From Sandaracinus amylolyticus (GTDB taxonomy: Bacteria > Myxococcota_A > Polyangia > Polyangiales > Sandaracinaceae), in the NCBI RefSeq assembly GCF_000737325.1, contig NZ_CP011125.1, forward strand, positions 806,001 through 870,000: a stretch of DNA of 64,000 nucleotides, in the 5' to 3' direction. The notes beneath the pieces are model-generated. The model searched no databases and was not told the DNA's origin. It saw only the letters and a list, made by a program, of their open reading frames with translations. Made by a program: the position numbers and the translations under genes. Below, piece after piece: positions 54,421-63,876 of the stretch (the first letter of the stretch is position 1; every line of letters starts with the position of its first letter).

Positions 54421-56118
54421 GTGATCCAGCTTCGCCGTCTCGTGCTCCTCGCCACCCTGATCGCGCCCGCCGCGTGCGCCGGCCCGAGCGCGCCGCCCGC
54501 GCTCGTCGACGACGGCGGCACCATGCCCACGAGCGACGCCGGCGCGCCTCCGGTGCCGACCGACGACGCGCAGATCGTCGATCCCGACGCGGGCGCGCCG
54601 ATCGCGACGCGCTCGCTCGCGCTGCGCAACGCGGGGTGGGGCCGCGGCGCGCTGGTCGTCGAGGGCCACCCGCCGTGCGACGCCGAGTGCACGCTCGCGA
54701 TCCCCGAGGGCGAGACGGTCACGATCACGGCGCAGCCCGGCTACGGCCAGCGCGCCGACGCGTGGGGCGACGAGTGCGCCGCGGCCGAGCCGGGCGGCAC
54801 CTGCACGATCACGATGGACGTCGATCGCACCGCGAGCGTCGAGTGGACCGGGGGCGCCGCCGTGGCCGCACGCGTGATCGGCGGGGCGGGCGTCCAGCAG
54901 GTCGTCGACGTCGACGTCGCGAGCGATGGGGACCTGGTGCTCGCGGTCGAGATCGAAGGCGCGACGACGCTGTCCGACGGAGAGACGCGCGTCGCGTACG
55001 GCCCGTCGGACTGCCTCGTCGTGCGCGTGTCGTCCGATGCGTCGACGGTCCGCTGGGTCGCGCGGACGCGCGGTGGGGGCCGCGAGGAGTGCGAGGACCT
55101 CGCGCTCGGCGAGGACGACGACGTGTTCGTCGTCGGCATGGTGACGGGCGCGTTCTCGATGGGCGCGGAGGCGTTCACCGCGGCCGATTTCGACGCCTTC
55201 GCGGCGCGCATCGACGCGAGCGGCGAGGTGCTCTGGGCGACGCGCATGCCGAGCCTCGCCGCGGGGGCCGAGGCCACGCTCGACCTCGTCGTCCACGACG
55301 ACGGCCACGTCTACGCGTCCGGCTACGCCGCCACGGGCGCGGGCATGCGCGCCGCGTACTTCGTCATCGACGCCGCCGATGGCACCGCGACGACGCACTC
55401 GCTCGGCGGCACCGGCTCGGCGTACGCACTGGCCATCGAGCTCGCGCCCGACGGCGACCTCTATCTCGCCGGGAACTTCGCGTACGAGCTCGGCTCGCCT
55501 GCGGTGCTGAACGCGCCCGACGATTCCGACGCGTTCGTGCTGCGCATGAGCACCGAGGGCGCGATCGCGTGGGCGCGCAAGCTCTCGGGCTCCGGGCAGG
55601 ACGAGGTGCTCGACGTCGCGGTGGACGACGACGGCAACGTCTACGCGGTCGGCATCTTCGAGGGCACGATCACGCTGCCCGCGCGTCCCGCCGCGACGAC
55701 CTCGCTCGGCTCGATCGACTGGCTCGTGACCTCGTTCGACGCGGCGGGCGCCCCGCGCTGGTCGCGCTCGGGCGGCGGTCCCGGCGTCGACGTCGTGAAC
55801 CGCATCGTGTGGGCGCAGGGCGATCTCTACGTGGCCGGACAGTGGGAAGGCACCGCGACGAACCCCGCGACCACCGCGACCTCGTCGGGCCACGCCGATG
55901 CGTACGTCGTTCGATTCGCGTCGACGGGCAACGGAGGTCGCTTCGTGCGCTACTTCCAGGCCGAGGGCGACGAGTGGATCGGCGGCCTCGCGGTGCGCGG
56001 TGACCGCATGATCGTCGTCGGTCACTTCGACGGCACCTCGCAGCTCGGCATGCCCGCCGACGCGACGCCGTTCGTCTCGTTGAATCGAGACGGGCTCGTC
56101 TACCTCGGCGGCAGCTGA
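54421..56118 (+). CDS. Surface lipoprotein with beta-propeller-like (SBBP-type) repeats
   Basis: 565 residues. Starts at GTG 54421 with GGAGG 8 bp upstream; the in-frame extension upstream is rejected. The lipobox ends APAAC near residue 17, followed by an Asp/Ala/Pro linker, then a ~75-residue cysteine-containing domain (EGHPPCDAECTLAIPEGE, CAAAEPGGTC). The main part repeats a motif of the type DGDLVLAVEI, DDVFVVGMVTGAF, DGHVYASGYA, DGDLYLAGNF and DGNVYAVGIFEG. That is the signature of SBBP/NHL-like propellers common in myxobacterial and other surface proteins. Probably a surface interaction protein. Confidence 0.75.
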   Translation: MIQLRRLVLLATLIAPAACAGPSAPPALVDDGGTMPTSDAGAPPVPTDDAQIVDPDAGAPIATRSLALRNAGWGRGALVVEGHPPCDAECTLAIPEGETVTITAQPGYGQRADAWGDECAAAEPGGTCTITMDVDRTASVEWTGGAAVAARVIGGAGVQQVVDVDVASDGDLVLAVEIEGATTLSDGETRVAYGPSDCLVVRVSSDASTVRWVARTRGGGREECEDLALGEDDDVFVVGMVTGAFSMGAEAFTAADFDAFAARIDASGEVLWATRMPSLAAGAEATLDLVVHDDGHVYASGYAATGAGMRAAYFVIDAADGTATTHSLGGTGSAYALAIELAPDGDLYLAGNFAYELGSPAVLNAPDDSDAFVLRMSTEGAIAWARKLSGSGQDEVLDVAVDDDGNVYAVGIFEGTITLPARPAATTSLGSIDWLVTSFDAAGAPRWSRSGGGPGVDVVNRIVWAQGDLYVAGQWEGTATNPATTATSSGHADAYVVRFASTGNGGRFVRYFQAEGDEWIGGLAVRGDRMIVVGHFDGTSQLGMPADATPFVSLNRDGLVYLGGS

Positions 56119-56164
56119 CGATCTCCGCAAGCGTTCGCGACTCGGATACGATCGCGCTCGCCGC

Positions 56165-57394
56165 ATGCCCATCGACGTCGTCTTCCTCGAGCCGTGCTTC
56201 CCCGCCAATCAGCGTGAATTCGTGCGCGCCCTGCATGCCGTCGGGGCGCGCGTCACGGGGATCGGAGAGAGGCCCAAAGAAGCGCTCGACGAATCGCTGC
56301 GACACTGGCTCTTCCACTACGAGCAGGTCGGCAACGTCACCGACGTCGCGCAGGTCGAGAAGGCCGTGCGATGGATCCAACAGAAGGTGCGTGTCGATCG
56401 GCTCGAGGCGGTCGTCGAAGCGCACGTGATGTGCGCGGCGCAGGTGCGCGAGGCGTGCGGCATCCCGGGCACGTCGGTGCGCACCACGTTCCTGTGCCGC
56501 GACAAGCCGTCGATGAAGGAGATCGCGCGCCAGCACGGCATCCCGACGGCGCAGTCGCTCGGCACGAACGATCCCGACGCGGTGCGCGCGTTCGCGGCGA
56601 AGGTCGGATATCCGCTGATCGTCAAGCCGCGCGACGGAGCGGGCGCGTCGGGGACGATGCGAGTCGACTCCGATGCAGAGCTCGAGAGTGCCATTCGCGA
56701 ATATCGGCTCGGGCGCGGTGGCAGCGCGGCAGTCGAGGAATTCATCGAGGGGCACGAGGGCTTCTACGACACGATCACGATCGGTGGTCGCGTCGTGCAC
56801 GAATTCGTCTGTCACTATTATCCGAACGTCCTCGAGGCGATGAGGACGCGCTGGATCAGCCCGCAGTTCGTCTGCACGAATCGCATCGACTCCGCGGCGG
56901 CGTACGAGGAGCTCCGAGCGCTCGGACGCAAGGTGATCAGCGCGCTCGACATCGAGACGTCGGCGACGCACATGGAGTGGTTCTTCGGCCCGAAGGGCCT
57001 GAAATTCAGCGAGATCGGCTGTCGCCCGCCGGGCGTGCGCGCCTGGGATCTCTACGCGGCGGCGAACGACTTCGACATCTATCGCGAGTGGGCGCACGCG
57101 GTCGTGCACGGTCGACCGTCGCAGTCGCTCTCGCGCCGGTTCAGCGCGGGCATCATCGCGCTGCGGCCCGATCGCGACGGAGTGATCTCGCACTACGACG
57201 GTGTGGAGGAGATCCAGCGTCGATATGGAGAGTGGGTGATCGATGCGCACCTGCCGCCGCCCGGGACTCCGACGCAGCCGGTCGAGGCGGGATACATGGC
57301 GAACGCGTGGGTGCGCATGAAGCACCCGGACTACGACGAGCTGCGCCGCATGCTCGACGCGGTCGGACAGACCGTGAAGGTGCGCGCGCGCTGA
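56165..57394 (+). CDS. ATP-grasp enzyme (paralogue C)
   Basis: 409 residues. FLEPCFPANQREFVRALHAVGARVTGIGERPKEALD parallels the start of paralogue A (39546). The core has CRDKPSMKEIARQHGIPTA, YPLIVKPRDGAGASGTMRV, VEEFIEGHEGFYDTITIGG and THMEWFFGPKGLKFSEIGCRPPG. The acidic metal ligands and ATP lysine of the fold are therefore present. The reaction is probably ATP-dependent ligation of a carboxylate; the substrate is unknown. Located 147 bp upstream of the giant adhesin-OmpA gene on the same strand, possibly sharing regulation. Confidence 0.84.
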   Translation: MPIDVVFLEPCFPANQREFVRALHAVGARVTGIGERPKEALDESLRHWLFHYEQVGNVTDVAQVEKAVRWIQQKVRVDRLEAVVEAHVMCAAQVREACGIPGTSVRTTFLCRDKPSMKEIARQHGIPTAQSLGTNDPDAVRAFAAKVGYPLIVKPRDGAGASGTMRVDSDAELESAIREYRLGRGGSAAVEEFIEGHEGFYDTITIGGRVVHEFVCHYYPNVLEAMRTRWISPQFVCTNRIDSAAAYEELRALGRKVISALDIETSATHMEWFFGPKGLKFSEIGCRPPGVRAWDLYAAANDFDIYREWAHAVVHGRPSQSLSRRFSAGIIALRPDRDGVISHYDGVEEIQRRYGEWVIDAHLPPPGTPTQPVEAGYMANAWVRMKHPDYDELRRMLDAVGQTVKVRAR

Positions 57395-57540
57395 TCGCGT
57401 CGTGCGGGAGAGACGTACCTCCCCGCCGTCGGGACCACGTTCCACTCCCAATCTCCGATACGCAGCGATCAAGACTGGCTGCACGTTCACGTTCCAGACA
57501 GAATCGCGCCGGGGGAGCAGGTCGTCTGGAGGTTCGTTCG

Positions 57541-60500
57541 ATGTCGGAGCGCTCGCTGGTCGTCGGATCCCTGGCTTCGTTGCTCGTCGTCCTCTCGCTC
57601 CCAGCTCCCACGGCGTCCGCGCAGACACGGGCCGCCACGCTGCGCACGCGCTTCGATCAGCCCGGCGACATCACGTTCGCCGCGAACTCGATCATGACGT
57701 GCCGCGCGGGCACCGGCGGCAGCGGCGCGAACCTCTGCGAGACGGCGCGCGCGAGCGCCTCGAGCACCCGCGACGACAACGACTACGCGATGGTCCCGAT
57801 CGACGCCGACAACGGCGTCCTTCCCGCGGCGGAAGCGTCGACGACGTTCGACTCCAGCTCGTCGGATCTCGTCATCGCGCCGACCGCCACCGTCTCGTGG
57901 GCGGGCCTCTACTGGCAGTGCGTCTCGAGCGGCAACAGCTCGACGCCCGCGCCCGACGCGACGCGCCGCAACCGCGTGCTCTTCCGCGCGCCCGGGGGCA
58001 GCTACACGGAGGTGACGGCGACCGTCCTCGACGCGATCGTCGACAACGGCGCCAACCTCTTCCAGGGCTTCGCGGACGTGACCGCCACCGTGCAGAGCGC
58101 GGGCGCGGGCACCTACTGGACCGGCAACATCCAGTGCGACAGCGGAGCGACGAACCACTACGGCGGCTGGACGCTCGTGGTCGTCTACCGCGACGAGACC
58201 GAGCCGCTGCGCGACCTCGTGGTCTACGACGCGTGGCGCACCTACAACGCGACCCAGATCGACATCGACGTCACGGGCTTCGTCACGCCGCCGAGCGGCT
58301 CCGTCAACTCGCGCGTCGGTGTCGTGTTCTACGACGGCGATCGCGGATCGACCGACACGCTGCGGCTGATCTCGGGCACGCGGAACACGCTGCTCGGCGG
58401 CGGCACCGTCAACCCCAACGACAACATCGGCAACAGCACGATCACGCGCTTCGGCGCGAACGTCACGACGCGCACGCCGGCGTACGTGAACACGCTCGGG
58501 TACGACGCGGACCTGATCGCGACGGTCGATGCGCTCCCGAACGGCGCGACGAGCGCGCGCATCCGCGGGCAGACGAGCGGCGAGTTCATCGCGCTCGGCG
58601 TGGTCACGTTCGCGACCGACATCTACGCGCCGGAGATCGACCTCGCGAAGACGGCGGTCGACGTGAACGGCGGACAGCTCGTTCCGGGCGACGTGCTCGA
58701 GTACACGATCAGCGGCGTCAACAGCGGGCAGGACCCGGCGATCGGCGTCGTGGTCCGCGACGCGATCCCCGCCGGGACGACGTACGTGGCGGGCTCGCTG
58801 CGGGTCGACGGTGCGGCCGTGACCGACTCGCCGGGTGACGATCGCGGCGAGTACGAGGTCGCGAACGCGCGCATCGTCGCGCGCGTCGGCACGGGCGCGA
58901 ACGCGGCGATGGGCGGGCGCATGAACCCGAGCGACACGACGACGATCGTGTTCCGCGTACGGCTCGCGCCCGCGATCCCCGGCGGCACGCGCATCACGAA
59001 CGTCGCGACCGCGACGTACAGCGGCCTGACGCTCGGCACCGGCACGACGTTCACCGGCTCGTCGGACGGAGACAGCGGCACGCCCGGCAACCAGCCGACC
59101 GAAACGCCCGTGGGCGCGATCTGCGGCGACACCGTGATCACCTCGCCCGAGACGTGCGACGACGGCGCGACGGCGAACGGCGACGGATGCAGCGCGTTCT
59201 GTCGCATCGAGGTGCGCGTCGTCTCGCCCGACGGCACCACCACGAGCAGCACGACGCCGCCGATCAGCGGCACCGCGGATCCCAGCGCGACCGTCGTGGT
59301 CGCGATCGACGGCGCCGCGGTCGGCACCGTGACCGCGAACGCCGCGGGTGCGTGGACGTTCACGCCGGCGACGCCGCTCGCGGCGGGGGCGCACACGATC
59401 GTCGCGACCGCGACCGACACGGGCGCGCACGTCACGACCGACACCGCGACGGTCACGATCGACACCGGCACCACCGTCGCGATCACCACGCCGGCCGAGG
59501 GCTCGGCGACGTCGGATCGCACGCCGGCGATCAGCGGCACCGGCGAGCCCGGCGCGACCGTGGTGGTGCGCGTCGACGGCAACGTCGTCGGTACGGTGAC
59601 GGTGAGCGCAGGCGGCACGTGGACCGTGACCGTCGGAAGCAACCTCGCAGAGGGCGCGCACACCGTGACCGCGAGCGCGACCGACGCGGTCGGTCACACC
59701 GCGACCGACAGCAACACGTTCCGCGTCGACACCGCGACGAGCGTGGCGATCACCGAGCCCGCCGAGGGCGCGACGACGAGCGACACGACGCCGACGATCC
59801 GCGGCACGGCCGAGCCCGGCGCGACGGTCGTCGTGAGCATCGACGGAACGACGATCGGGACGGTCGTCGCGTCCGCGGGCGGCACGTTCGAGGTCACCCC
59901 GACGACGCCGCTCGCCGACGGTGCGCACACCGCCACGGCGCGCGCGACCGACGCGGCGGGGAACGTCGCGACCGACACGTCGAGCTTCACCGTCGACTCC
60001 ACCACGTTCGTGTCGATCACGGCGCCGGAGGAGGGCGACACGATCGCGAGCGCGACGCCGACGATCACGGGCACCGCGGAGCCCGGCGCGTCCGTCGAGG
60101 TGACGATCGACGGAACCGTGCTCGGCAGCGTCACCGCGGATGCGAGCGGCGCGTGGTCGATCGTGGTGCCGAGCGCGCTGGCGCAGGGCCCGCACACCGT
60201 CGTGGCCGACGCGCTGCACGGCGGCGCGACCGCGAGCGCGTCGGCGACGTTCACCGTGGACAGCACGACCACGGTCGAGCTCCAGCAGCCGACCGAGGGC
60301 GAGATCGTGGGCACCGCGACGCCGACGATCACCGGCACCGCGGAGCCCGGTGCGTCGATCGCGATCACGATCGACGGCGCTGCGGTGGGCACGGTCACCG
60401 CCGACGCGGAGGGCAACTGGACGTTCGTGCCGAGCACGCCGCTCGGCGAAGGCACGCACGACGTCGACGTCGTCGCGACCGACGGCATCGGGAACACCGC

Positions 60501-63500
60501 GACCGACGATGGCTCGTTCGTGGTCGACACGTCGCTGCCGTCGCTCGAGATCGTGAGCCCCGGCGACGAGACCAGCACCGCGAGCACCACGCCGACGATC
60601 ACCGGCACCTCGGAGCCGGGGCTCGTCGTGACCGTGAGCATCGACGGCGCGCTGCTCGGCTCGGTGACGACCGACGCGTCGGGCGCGTGGTCGATCCCGG
60701 TGACCACGCCGCTCGCCGAGGGCCCGCACGAGGTCGTCGCGACGACCACCGACGCGGCCGGCCACGCCGCGACCGACGAGAACCAGTTCACCGTCGACAC
60801 CGGCGCGCCGACCGTGACGATCACGTCGCCGGCGCACGGCGCGCGGGTCCCGACCGACGCGCCGACGATCACCGGCACGGCGGATCCCGGTGCGACCGTG
60901 GAGGTGTTCGTCGATGGCGCGCTCGTCGCGACCGTGACCGCCGACGCGAGCGGCGCGTGGAGCACCACCGCGGGCCCGCTCGCGGACGGCTCGCACGAGG
61001 TGCGCGCGGTCGCGCGTGACGACGCGGGCAACACGGCGACCGCGACCTCCGGCTTCGTCGTCGACACCTCGACCGAGGTGGCGATCACGTCGCCGGCCGA
61101 CGGCGGCGCGGTCGGCAGCGCGACGCCGACCATCACCGGCACCGCGGAGCCCGGCGCGAGCGTCGAGGTGCGCGCCGACGGCACGGTGATCGGCACCGTC
61201 GTCGCGGGCGCGGACGGCACGTGGTCGATCGCGATCACGACGCCGCTCGCGGCCGGCGATCACACCATCGATGCGCACGCGACCGACTCGGTCGGCAACA
61301 CCGCCGACGCGACGAGCGACTTCGAGTACGACCCGTCGTCGCTCGACACCGACGGCGACGGCCTCAGCGATGCCGACGAGTGTCCCGACGCGCCGTGCCG
61401 CGACAGCGACGGCGACGGCGATCCCGACTACGACGACGCGGACGACGACGATGACGGCGTCCCGACGAGCGTCGAGTGCACGACCGCGCCGTGCGCGGAC
61501 ACCGACGGCGACGGAACCAGCGATCACCTCGACACCGACGACGACGGCGACGGCGTCCCGACGCGCGACGAGGCGCCCGGCGGCGTGACGCGCGACACCG
61601 ATCTCGACGAACGTCCGGATCACCTCGATCCCGACGACGACGGCGACGGGCTCCCCACGAGCGACGAGTGCGGCACCGCGCCGTGCCGCGACAGCGACGG
61701 AGACGGAGACGCGGACTTCGTCGATCCCGACGACGACGACGACGGCATCCCGACCTCCCGCGAGCGCGCGGACGGCGACACGCACGGCGACGACGTCGAC
61801 GGCGACGATCGCCCGAACTGGCTCGACACCGATGCCGACGGCGACGGCCGACTCGACGGCGACGAGGGCCTCGGTGACGAGGACGGCGACGGCACGCCGA
61901 ACTACCTCGATCCGTTCGTCCCTGCGCCCGACGCGGGCGCGAACGACGGTGACGCGGGCACCGGCGGCGACGCGGGCGTGACCGGCGGCGGTCTCGCGGG
62001 CGGCGCGTGCCACTGCTCGACGCCGGGCGCGATGGGCGCGCGCGGAAACGTCGGTCTCGCCATCGCCGGGCTGCTCGGTCTCGCGCTGCTGCTCCGGCGT
62101 CGTCGCGGGGTGATCGCGGCGGTCGGCGTGGGCGCGGCGCTCGCGTCGACGACGACCGCGCACGCGCAGTCGCAGGGCTTCACGCTCGACCCGTTTCGCG
62201 CCGCGGAGACGCCGAACGACGGGTTCGCGGTGTCGGGCGTGCGGGGGCTCGGTCACCTCGACTTCGGCGCGCGCCTGGTGCTCGACTACGGGCTCGATCC
62301 GCTGGTGTTCGAGGAGCGTCTCGGCGACGCGTCGACGCAGACGATCTCGGTGGTCGAGCACCAGCTCGTCGGGAACCTCGCGCTCTCGCTCGGGCTCTTC
62401 GATCGCGTCGTGGTGTTCGCGGGGCTGCCCGCGACGTTCGTGAGCGAGGGGCAGGACAGCGCGCTCGGTCTCACCGCGGACGGGACGACGATCGGCGATC
62501 CGTACCTCGGCGTGCGCGTGCGGCTCTTCGGTGAGGCGAACGACGTCGCGGCGCTCGCGCTGCAGGTCGCGGGCTCGGCGCCGCTCTCCGAGGTCGCGTC
62601 GGAGGGCCAGCGTTTCGCGGGCGAGCGCGGCTTCGTGTTCCTTCCGCGCATCGCGCTCGAGGTGCGCCCGCACGAGCGCGTGCGCTTCGCCGTCAACGTC
62701 GGCGCGCGGCTGCGCGAGCCCTCGCGCATCGTGAACCTGGAGGTCTCGCACGAGCTCACGTACGGCGTCGGCGCGACGGTGGTCGCGCTGCCGGGCGTGC
62801 TCGATCTCGTCGCGGAGCTCTACGGCTCGACGGGGTTCGAGACGTTCTTCGAGCGCGAGTCGTCGCCGCTCGAGGCGATCGGCGGCGTGCGCGTGCATCC
62901 GGTCTGCGGCTTCAACGTCGGTCTCGCGGGCGGCGCGGGGCTCACGCGCGGCTACGGCGCCGCGGCGTTTCGCGGCGTGCTCGAGCTGAGCTACGCGTAC
63001 GAGGCGCGCTGCCGCGAGCAGCCCGCCGCCGCCGAGCCCCTCGCGCCGCCGCCGCCGAGCGACACCGATCACGACGGCCTGCTCGACGACGCCGACCAGT
63101 GCCCGAACGAGCCCGAGGACGCCGACTCGTGGCAGGACGAGGACGGCTGTCCCGATCTCGACAACGACGCGGACGGCGTCCTCGACACGAGCGACGGCGC
63201 ACCGAACGAGCCCGAGGATCGCGACGGCTTCCAGGACGAAGACGGCGTGCCCGAGCTCGACAACGACGCGGACGGCGTCCCCGACGCGAGCGACGGCGCG
63301 CCGAACGAGCCCGAGGATCGCGACGGCTTCCAGGACGCCGACGGCGTGCCCGAGCCCGACAACGATCGCGACACGCTCCTCGACCCCGAGGACGAGTGCC
63401 CGACCGCGCCGGGCCGCGTCGAGGATCGCGGCTGCCCTCGCGCCGTGCGCCTCGACGAGGCGAGCGGGACGATCGTCATCCTCCAGCGCGTCGAGTTCGC

Positions 63501-63864
63501 GACGAACCGCGACACGATCCTCGAGCGCAGCTTCCCGATCCTCGAGGAGGTGCGCGCGGTGCTCGACGCGAACCCGCAGCTCCGCCGCGTGCGCATCGAA
63601 GGGCACACCGACGATCGCGGGCGCGACGATCGCAACCTCGATCTCTCGATGCGCCGCGCGGGCAGCGTGATGCGCTGGCTCGTCGAGCACGGCATCGACG
63701 CGACGCGCCTCGAGGGCGCGGGCTGCGGCGAGCTGCACCCGATGGACTCGAACCGCACGCAGGCCGGGCGTCAGCTGAACCGACGCGTCGAGTTCCTGAT
63801 CGTCGATCCGCCTTCGCCGACCGCGCGCGCGGCGCGCGAAGGGTGCGTGTCGGTCACCGACTGA
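57541..63864 (+). CDS. Giant adhesin with Ig-like repeats, internal MYXO-CTERM-like signal and fused OmpA-type protein
   Basis: 2107 residues from ATG 57541 (GGAGG upstream). Order: signal peptide (1-27); unassigned beta region (28-360); DUF11-like domain (365-520); Cys motif ETCDDGATANGDGCSAFC (528-556); eight ~88-residue bacterial Ig-like repeats (557-1268), each with TPTITGTAEPGA-type start; Asp-rich TSP3-like calcium repeats (1269-1460); then CHC at 1490-1492, a hydrophobic helix and RRRR (1519-1522), the MYXO-CTERM layout. Without a stop it continues VIAAVGVGAALAS...AHA-QS, like a second signal peptide (to 1542), then a beta-barrel (~1543-1830), more TSP3 repeats (1841-1965) and an OmpA peptidoglycan-binding domain with IEGHTDDRG (~1973-2090). 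Cleavage into two mature proteins is my inference. Confidence 0.85.
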   Translation: MSERSLVVGSLASLLVVLSLPAPTASAQTRAATLRTRFDQPGDITFAANSIMTCRAGTGGSGANLCETARASASSTRDDNDYAMVPIDADNGVLPAAEASTTFDSSSSDLVIAPTATVSWAGLYWQCVSSGNSSTPAPDATRRNRVLFRAPGGSYTEVTATVLDAIVDNGANLFQGFADVTATVQSAGAGTYWTGNIQCDSGATNHYGGWTLVVVYRDETEPLRDLVVYDAWRTYNATQIDIDVTGFVTPPSGSVNSRVGVVFYDGDRGSTDTLRLISGTRNTLLGGGTVNPNDNIGNSTITRFGANVTTRTPAYVNTLGYDADLIATVDALPNGATSARIRGQTSGEFIALGVVTFATDIYAPEIDLAKTAVDVNGGQLVPGDVLEYTISGVNSGQDPAIGVVVRDAIPAGTTYVAGSLRVDGAAVTDSPGDDRGEYEVANARIVARVGTGANAAMGGRMNPSDTTTIVFRVRLAPAIPGGTRITNVATATYSGLTLGTGTTFTGSSDGDSGTPGNQPTETPVGAICGDTVITSPETCDDGATANGDGCSAFCRIEVRVVSPDGTTTSSTTPPISGTADPSATVVVAIDGAAVGTVTANAAGAWTFTPATPLAAGAHTIVATATDTGAHVTTDTATVTIDTGTTVAITTPAEGSATSDRTPAISGTGEPGATVVVRVDGNVVGTVTVSAGGTWTVTVGSNLAEGAHTVTASATDAVGHTATDSNTFRVDTATSVAITEPAEGATTSDTTPTIRGTAEPGATVVVSIDGTTIGTVVASAGGTFEVTPTTPLADGAHTATARATDAAGNVATDTSSFTVDSTTFVSITAPEEGDTIASATPTITGTAEPGASVEVTIDGTVLGSVTADASGAWSIVVPSALAQGPHTVVADALHGGATASASATFTVDSTTTVELQQPTEGEIVGTATPTITGTAEPGASIAITIDGAAVGTVTADAEGNWTFVPSTPLGEGTHDVDVVATDGIGNTATDDGSFVVDTSLPSLEIVSPGDETSTASTTPTITGTSEPGLVVTVSIDGALLGSVTTDASGAWSIPVTTPLAEGPHEVVATTTDAAGHAATDENQFTVDTGAPTVTITSPAHGARVPTDAPTITGTADPGATVEVFVDGALVATVTADASGAWSTTAGPLADGSHEVRAVARDDAGNTATATSGFVVDTSTEVAITSPADGGAVGSATPTITGTAEPGASVEVRADGTVIGTVVAGADGTWSIAITTPLAAGDHTIDAHATDSVGNTADATSDFEYDPSSLDTDGDGLSDADECPDAPCRDSDGDGDPDYDDADDDDDGVPTSVECTTAPCADTDGDGTSDHLDTDDDGDGVPTRDEAPGGVTRDTDLDERPDHLDPDDDGDGLPTSDECGTAPCRDSDGDGDADFVDPDDDDDGIPTSRERADGDTHGDDVDGDDRPNWLDTDADGDGRLDGDEGLGDEDGDGTPNYLDPFVPAPDAGANDGDAGTGGDAGVTGGGLAGGACHCSTPGAMGARGNVGLAIAGLLGLALLLRRRRGVIAAVGVGAALASTTTAHAQSQGFTLDPFRAAETPNDGFAVSGVRGLGHLDFGARLVLDYGLDPLVFEERLGDASTQTISVVEHQLVGNLALSLGLFDRVVVFAGLPATFVSEGQDSALGLTADGTTIGDPYLGVRVRLFGEANDVAALALQVAGSAPLSEVASEGQRFAGERGFVFLPRIALEVRPHERVRFAVNVGARLREPSRIVNLEVSHELTYGVGATVVALPGVLDLVAELYGSTGFETFFERESSPLEAIGGVRVHPVCGFNVGLAGGAGLTRGYGAAAFRGVLELSYAYEARCREQPAAAEPLAPPPPSDTDHDGLLDDADQCPNEPEDADSWQDEDGCPDLDNDADGVLDTSDGAPNEPEDRDGFQDEDGVPELDNDADGVPDASDGAPNEPEDRDGFQDADGVPEPDNDRDTLLDPEDECPTAPGRVEDRGCPRAVRLDEASGTIVILQRVEFATNRDTILERSFPILEEVRAVLDANPQLRRVRIEGHTDDRGRDDRNLDLSMRRAGSVMRWLVEHGIDATRLEGAGCGELHPMDSNRTQAGRQLNRRVEFLIVDPPSPTARAAREGCVSVTD

Positions 63865-63876
63865 GGCGCCGCTCAG
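63861..63876. terminator. Short stem-loop joining convergent stop codons
   Basis: CTGAG (63861-63865), loop GCGCCG, CTCAG (63872-63876). Both arms hold the TGA stops of the giant gene and of the reverse partial gene. Arms are only 5 bp. Confidence 0.25.
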
